Positions 1 through 5,300 of a DNA stretch of 12,954 bases are shown here, in pieces. Under the pieces are notes generated by a model. It was not told the DNA's origin. It saw nothing but the letters and a program-made list of their open reading frames with translations, and searched no databases. The DNA is taken from positions 1 through 12,954 of the forward strand of contig JAGWRY010000220.1 in the NCBI GenBank assembly GCA_028869495.1, given 5' to 3'. Origin of the DNA: Elusimicrobiota bacterium (GTDB lineage: Bacteria > Elusimicrobiota > Elusimicrobia > UBA1565 > UBA9628). Numbering within the stretch: the stretch's first letter is position 1; the number at the start of each line of letters is the position of its first letter. Made by a program: the position numbers and the translations under genes.

Positions 1-1008
1 CCGACGCGCGAGAACCCGGCCCTGCGCCTGGGCGCCGCGCTCGGCGGCCACGCGCGCGAAGGACGCGACAAGCTGACGCTCGTCCTCGACCCGCGCCTGG
101 AGGCCCTCGGCCCGTGGATCGAGCAGCTGATCGCCGAGTCCACCGGCAAGGAGGGCAAGGGGATCGTTCCCGTTCCCGGCGAGAGCCTCGGCGCGCCGGC
201 CGACTACGGCGCCGACCGCCTGTTCGTGCGCGTCGCGCTGAAGTCCCGCCCGGACGCCGCCGTCGACGCGAAGCTCGCCGCGCTCGAGGCCGCCGGCCAC
301 CCGGTCGTGCGCCTCGAGCTCGAGGACGAGCTCGACCTCGGCGCGCAATTCTTCGTCTGGGAGGCCGCGACCGCCGCGGCCGGGCTCCTGCTCGGCGTCG
401 ACCCGTTCGACCAGCCCGACGTCCAGGCCGCCAAGACGCGCGCGGTCGAGCTCCTGTCGGGGCCGGACGCCGGCGCCAAGGCCGTCGGGAAGGCCGACTT
501 CCGCGCCGGGGGCCTGGCCGCCTTCGCGGACCCCGCGCTCGTCTCGGGCCTGAAGGCCGACCCGGGGCGCGACCTGCCCCTGCGCGACGTCCTGGCCGCG
601 CACCTGTCGCGCGTGCGCCCCGGCGACTACGTCGCGATCCTCGCCTACCTGGCCGAGACCGACGAGAGCCGACGCGCTCTCGAGGAGGTCCGCCGCCTGG
701 CCCGCGCGCGCGGGACCGCGCCCGCGACCGTCTCGTGGGGGCCGCGCTACCTGCACTCGACCGGCCAGCTTTACAAAGGCGGCTCCGGCCAGGGCGTCTT
801 CCTGCTGCTGTCCGACGCCGACCCGTCGCGGCTGAAGATCCCGGGGCGCCCGTACTCGTTCGGCGCCGTCTGCCGGGCGCAGGCCCGCGGCGACGCGGCC
901 GCGACGCTCGCGGCCGGACGGCGCCTCCTGCGCCTCGAGCTCGGCGGCCCCGAGGGCCTGCGCGCGGTCGCCAACGCGCTGGCCGCCGCGGCCCCGGCCG
1001 CGCGATGA
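1..1008 (+). CDS. pgi: Bifunctional transaldolase / glucose-6-phosphate isomerase, C-terminal part (5' end outside window)
   Basis: The frame is open from base 1 and ends at TGA 1006-1008, giving 335 residues of a longer protein. This is the isomerase (SIS-fold) end of the Tal-Pgi fusion family, which interconverts glucose-6-phosphate and fructose-6-phosphate and, through the missing N-terminal half, carries out transaldolase transfer. Visible marks are the ESTGKEGKGI segment at fragment residues 46-55, the phosphoglucose isomerase signature PFDQPDVQAAK ending at Lys145 (codon 433-435, the expected catalytic lysine), and LHSTGQLYKGG around His252. In ordinary PGI the order and spacing of these segments differ, and the close match in wording is to the fused enzyme. 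The N-terminal transaldolase domain is inferred from family, not seen. The stop overlaps the start of kdsC (ATGA), so the two are very probably co-transcribed and translationally coupled. Confidence 0.9.
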   Translation, partial: PTRENPALRLGAALGGHAREGRDKLTLVLDPRLEALGPWIEQLIAESTGKEGKGIVPVPGESLGAPADYGADRLFVRVALKSRPDAAVDAKLAALEAAGHPVVRLELEDELDLGAQFFVWEAATAAAGLLLGVDPFDQPDVQAAKTRAVELLSGPDAGAKAVGKADFRAGGLAAFADPALVSGLKADPGRDLPLRDVLAAHLSRVRPGDYVAILAYLAETDESRRALEEVRRLARARGTAPATVSWGPRYLHSTGQLYKGGSGQGVFLLLSDADPSRLKIPGRPYSFGAVCRAQARGDAAATLAAGRRLLRLELGGPEGLRAVANALAAAAPAAR

Positions 1009-1550
1009 GACTCTCGCCGGCCGAGCGCGCCCGGCGCCTGGCCAAGATCCGCCTGGTCCTGACCGACGTCGACGGCGTGCTGACCTCGGGCGTCATCTAC
1101 CACTTCGTGGACACCGCCGGCGAGCTCGTCGAGTTCAAGGGCATCCACTCCCAGGACTCGATCGCGATGGCCTGGCTCGCCGAGTCGGGCCTGACCACCG
1201 GCGTCATCAGCGGGCGCGTGTCGAAGGGGACCGACGCGCGCCTGCGCCTGCTGAAGGTCAAGCACATCTACCAGCACCGCCTCGACAAGGCCGACGTCTT
1301 CGCCGAGATCCTGGCCAAGGAGGGTCTCGCTCCCGAGCAGGCCGCCTACCTCGGCGACGACCTGACCGACCTGCCGGTGATGCGCCGCGCGGCCCTCGGC
1401 GTCGCCCCGGCGAGCGCCCGCCCCGAGGTCCTGGCCGCCGCGCACTGGGTCGTGCGGGCGCGCGGGGGGGACGGCGCCTTTCGCGAGTTCGCCGAGGCCC
1501 TGCTCAAGCGCCAGGGGCTTTGGGACGCGATCCTCGCGCGCTACCGTTGA
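1005..1550 (+). CDS. kdsC: 3-deoxy-D-manno-octulosonate 8-phosphate phosphatase (KdsC), HAD superfamily
   Basis: A 181-residue protein, the usual size for KdsC, which removes phosphate from KDO-8-phosphate in the cytoplasm to give KDO for lipopolysaccharide inner core. HAD motif I is DVDGVLT with nucleophile Asp21 and acid/base Asp23. Motif II is ISGR with Ser69, the motif III lysine is Lys95 (LDKADVF), and motif IV is GDDLTD with Asp118, Asp119 and Asp122 for magnesium. There is no large cap domain, as expected for the tetrameric C0-type KdsC. The frame is open upstream to base 114, but the ATG at 1005 fits the family N-terminus and forms the ATGA overlap with the isomerase gene. No Shine-Dalgarno sequence is visible, consistent with coupling. 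The pairing with a pentose/hexose phosphate enzyme makes sense because KDO is built from arabinose-5-phosphate. Confidence 0.93.
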   Translation: MRLSPAERARRLAKIRLVLTDVDGVLTSGVIYHFVDTAGELVEFKGIHSQDSIAMAWLAESGLTTGVISGRVSKGTDARLRLLKVKHIYQHRLDKADVFAEILAKEGLAPEQAAYLGDDLTDLPVMRRAALGVAPASARPEVLAAAHWVVRARGGDGAFREFAEALLKRQGLWDAILARYR

Positions 1551-1575
1551 CGCGCGCCCCCGACAAGGCTAGAAT
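1547..1575 (+). promoter_or_regulatory. Sigma70-like promoter upstream of the membrane protein gene
   Basis: TTGACG (1547-1552) and TAGAAT (1570-1575) are each 5 of 6 to consensus and are separated by exactly 17 bases. The -35 box overlaps the kdsC stop codon (TGA 1548-1550). A start point about 7 bases after the -10 box would lie near 1582, only about 3 bases before the ATG at 1585, so the transcript would be leaderless or nearly so. No Shine-Dalgarno sequence is present between the box and the ATG. This is a sequence match only, but the fit stands out in such GC-rich DNA. Confidence 0.65.
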
Positions 1576-1584
1576 CAAACGGCC

Positions 1585-2283
1585 ATGATCGACCTGTTCG
1601 GGCTGGGCCGCTCGCACGAGGAGAAGCCCCCGGAGGGCGCCGCGCCGCCCCCGGAGGAGCCCGCTCCCGCGCCGGAGCCGGAGACGCCCCGCGGCGCGTC
1701 CGGCCTCTGGCTCTTCCTGCTGGTGCTCGACGTGCTCTTCGTCGCCGTCTTCGGCGGCGTCGTCGCGGCGAAGATCATGCAGTACTGGAAGCAGCCCGCA
1801 CCCGCGGCGGCACGACGCCCGGTCACGCACCGCGCCCCGGCGCCGAAGCCCGCGCCGGCCCCGGCCGAGACGGCCGCCCCGGAGCCGCCCAAGCCCGCCG
1901 CCGAGGCCCCCAAGCCCGCGAAGAGCGAGCAGAGGAAGCCCGCGGCCCATGCCGAGGCGAAGCGCACGCCCCTGCCCTCCCTGACCGAGGCTCCCGCGCC
2001 GCACGCCGCCCCGAAGCCCAGCGCCGCGCCCGGCGCCGCCCACGCCCGCCCGGCCGTCTTCCGCCTGCGCGCGCCGCACGCGCGCAGCGTCCAGCTCGTC
2101 GGAGCCTTCATCGTCCACGGCGGGCGCATGCCGATGAAGAAGGGCAAGCACGGCGAGTGGAGCCTGAAGCTCTACCTGAACCCCGGCCAGTACCGCTACC
2201 TGTTCCTCGAGGACGGCCGCAAGATCCTCGACCCGGAAAACCCGCGCTCCGAGCGCGGGGCGTCCCTGCTGAACGTGCCTTAA
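1585..2283 (+). CDS. Single-span membrane protein with C-terminal glycogen-binding-like (AMPK1-CBM / E-set) domain
   Basis: 232 residues. Residues 1-40 are acidic and proline-rich; 41-62 form one hydrophobic span; 63-155 are a Pro/Ala/Lys-rich linker; about 157-232 resemble the AMPK-beta/isoamylase N-terminal E-set fold (VQLVGAF strand, GEWSLKLYLNPGQYRYLFLEDG, then DPENP). The family usually binds alpha-glucans, but the two stacking tryptophans of AMPK-beta appear replaced here (by about His178 and Lys213), so sugar binding is uncertain. Charges after the span are strongly positive (Lys63, Lys69, Arg77, Arg78, Arg83) while the N-terminus is acidic, which by the positive-inside rule would put the domain in the cytoplasm; the Pro/Ala linker would be more usual for a periplasmic stalk, so topology is open. 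It follows a good promoter and lacks a Shine-Dalgarno sequence. No precise function can be given. Confidence 0.8.
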   Translation: MIDLFGLGRSHEEKPPEGAAPPPEEPAPAPEPETPRGASGLWLFLLVLDVLFVAVFGGVVAAKIMQYWKQPAPAAARRPVTHRAPAPKPAPAPAETAAPEPPKPAAEAPKPAKSEQRKPAAHAEAKRTPLPSLTEAPAPHAAPKPSAAPGAAHARPAVFRLRAPHARSVQLVGAFIVHGGRMPMKKGKHGEWSLKLYLNPGQYRYLFLEDGRKILDPENPRSERGASLLNVP

Positions 2284-2309
2284 GTCACTCCCGAGGGGGG
2301 GCGCTTGTC

Positions 2310-2338
2310 TTGATTTTGTAACACCCCTTCACTACACT
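2310..2338 (+). promoter_or_regulatory. Probable promoter of the kelch protein / PorV-like operon
   Basis: The 89-base gap 2284-2372 is noticeably richer in A+T than its flanks. TTGATT (2310-2315) and TACACT (2333-2338) lie 17 bases apart, each matching 4 of 6 consensus positions. Transcription would begin near 2345, leaving a leader of about 28 bases before ATG 2373. The alternative -35 TTGTCT (2305-2310) would give a poor 22-base spacing. The match is moderate. Confidence 0.45.
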
Positions 2339-2372
2339 CCTCCTCAAGCGGCGGCGCAGCCCCGCGCGATAA

Positions 2373-5300
2373 ATGCTTCGGCTTCCACGATCGACCGGTC
2401 GCGCCCTCCTCTTGTGCGCCGCGGCATTCCTGCTGTCCGCGCTGCCCGCCCGCGCCGCCTCCCAGCTGGCGAACCCGCGCTTCGCGGCCGCCTCCGCGCG
2501 CCTGCCCAACGGCAACGTCATCATCGTGGGCGGCATCGTCAGCACCGGGCCGGTGGTGACCGCGACGAACTCGGTCGAAATCCTGGACGCCCAGTCGGGA
2601 GGCTCCCTCACGGCGGGGGCCTCGATGTCCGTCGCGCGCGCCTCGGCCACGATCACCGTCCTCCCCGACGGGAACGTCCTGGTGACCGGCGGCTGGAACC
2701 AGACCAGCGGCGCCCTCAACTCCGCCGAGATCTACATCTCGACCACGAACACCTGGGTCGGGGTCGCCAACACGATGACCGACGCGCGCTACGACCACAC
2801 CGCGACCCTGCTCAACGACGGCACGGTGCTGATCTGCGGCGGCCACACGAACACCGCGGGCAACCCCGACACGAACAGCTGCGACCTGTTCACGCCCGCC
2901 ATCGGCAACCCCGGCGCCGGGACCTTCTCCCATCCGGCCGGCATCGACATGACCCTGGGCCGCGAACTGCAGACCGCGACCCTGCTCAACGACGGCTCGG
3001 TCTGGATCGCCGGCGGCTACAACGAGAACGCGTCGGGCTACGCGAACGGGGGGTTCTACGCGACCACCGGCTCCAGCTTCGTCGTGACGACCGAGCGCTA
3101 TTACCCGTCCCTCGGGAGCTGGCAGCAGACCGCGCCGCTGAACATCGGCCGCGCCTACCACACGGCGACGCTGACGGGGGACAACAAGGTCCTGATCGTC
3201 GGCGGTTTCAACGACCACCCGGCCTTCGACGCCAACGGCTACACGGGCGCCAACGGCCTCGGGAGCACCGGGCCGTTGGCCTCGACGGAGCTCTACGACC
3301 CGACCGGCGGCTCGATCGTGCCCGGCGCCCCGACCCTGGTGCGGCTCTGGCAGCACGCCGCCGTGCTCGACCCGAGCGGCGAGGTCGACGCGATCGAGGG
3401 GCGCGGCAACATCGAGCCGAGCGACTTCACCGGCACCATCGCCTTCGGCAGCGGCAGCACGATGAGCGGCACGTTCGTCCAGGACGGCGACGTGACGACC
3501 CCCAACGGCAACACGGCCTACTCCTCGTCGCACACGGCCACCAGCGGGAGCGCCACGGCCGCGCTGACCGTCCAGCTGAATCCGCAGGTCACCGGCACGA
3601 TCATCGACGGCGACATCCAGTTCACTTCCCCGTACGTCCTGCTCAACGGAGGTTATGCGTTCTTCACGAGCGCGAGCACGAGCGTCGCGACGAGCGTGGG
3701 CCTGCGCCTGAGCCTGAACAACGTGAAGATCGGCTGCGACCCCACGAACACGACGAGCTGCGGCTACGCGACGGGCGACTTCCCGTTCACGAACGTCGGT
3801 CAGGGCTCCTACGGCTTCACGGTGCCGCTGACGCGGCTCGCGGACCTGACGACGACGCCCACCGCCAGCGGCGCCATCCATCTGTCCGCGGATTCCACTC
3901 CCGGCTCCGTCGTCGACATCGTCAGCGGGACCATCACGACCCAATTGAAGGTGACCGTCCCGAGCTTCCTGGCGGGCTTCGACATCACGAGCGCGACGAT
4001 CACGCTGGACAGCGCGGACACCCTGACCTTCGCGGAGTCCAGCAGCTACACCGCCACGCTGACCCTCGGTACGGCCACCGTGACCGGCTCGTTCCCCGTC
4101 GACGGCTCGGGCGTGGTCGATTTCGGGAACGTCACCTTCGGCCCCGACATCAGCGGAACCATCCAGAACGTCGGCCAGAGCCAAATCTACTACGCCACCT
4201 CCACGCCCAGCGGCGTCTCCATCCCCGTCGGAGGAGCCGGAAACGCGCGGGTCACCCCGATCGAGGTCTCCCTGCAGGCGGCCTCCAACGGCATCGACCT
4301 GGACGGCGCCACGCTCAAATACGCGAAGGCCACCTACGTCATCCGCGACATGATCTTCAGCGACGCCGAGTACTACGACCCCAAGAACAACCAGTGGTCC
4401 TTCAACCCGGCCAACGGCAAGCTGATCCGCCCGCTGTACACGCAGGTCGCCCCGGTCGCGGATCTCCTGCCGAACGGCGACGAGTTCGTCGCCGGCGGCA
4501 TGGACTGCGGCGTGGACTCCTCGGGCAACACGGACTGCTCGACGCTCGGGCCGAGCAGCACCTCCTACTCCCTGCTGGCGAACTACCCCGGCTTCTCGAA
4601 CGGTTCCGCGCAGGAATCCGTCGGGCACGCGTACCACTCCGCGACCCTGCTCGCCGACGGCACGATCCTGGTCGCCGGCGGCACGGACGGCACCACCGTC
4701 CTGCAGAGCGCCGCGACCTTCGACCCGGTCGCCGCGAAGTTCACCCCGACGACGGGCTCGATGACCGTCCCGCGCGAGCAGCACTCGGCGACCCTGCTCC
4801 CCGACGGGAGGGTCCTGCTCGCCGGCGGCTTCACGACGACGGCCGGAAGCACGAGTCCGACGAACACCGCCGAGCTCTACTTTCCCGACCAGCGCAGCTT
4901 CGCGGCGACGCCGCCGATGATCTCCTCGCACAGCCAGGCGACGTCGGCCCTCCTGCCCGACGGCGACGTCCTCGTGGCCGGCGGCTTCTCCGCGGGCACC
5001 ACCGCGACGAAGACCGCCGAGATCTACGTCTCGACCTCCAACGTCTGGATGCAGGTCGCCGACATGCCCTCCGGCCGGGCCGACGCCGCCTCGGTGCTCC
5101 TCCAGAACGGGAAGATCGCGGTCTTCGGCGGGACCGATTCGAGCGGCGTCCTCGGCAGCGTCGTCGTCTACGATCCCGCGACGAACACCTGGTCCACGAT
5201 GGGCAACAGCATGCCGACGGCCCTGCACGGCGAGACGGCGACGCTGATGCCCAACGGCGACGTCCTCGTCGCGGGCGGGAACGACGGATTCGGCGAGAGC

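Noticed and set aside
114..1004. N-terminal extension of the kdsC frame
   Set aside because: The extension is Arg/Pro/Gly-rich shadow sequence over the isomerase gene; KdsC proteins begin at the position of ATG 1005.
2291..2330. Possible terminator formed by the G-run and CCCC-TTC after the membrane protein gene
   Set aside because: Only about four sound pairs with a loop over 20 bases and no T-run after the stem.
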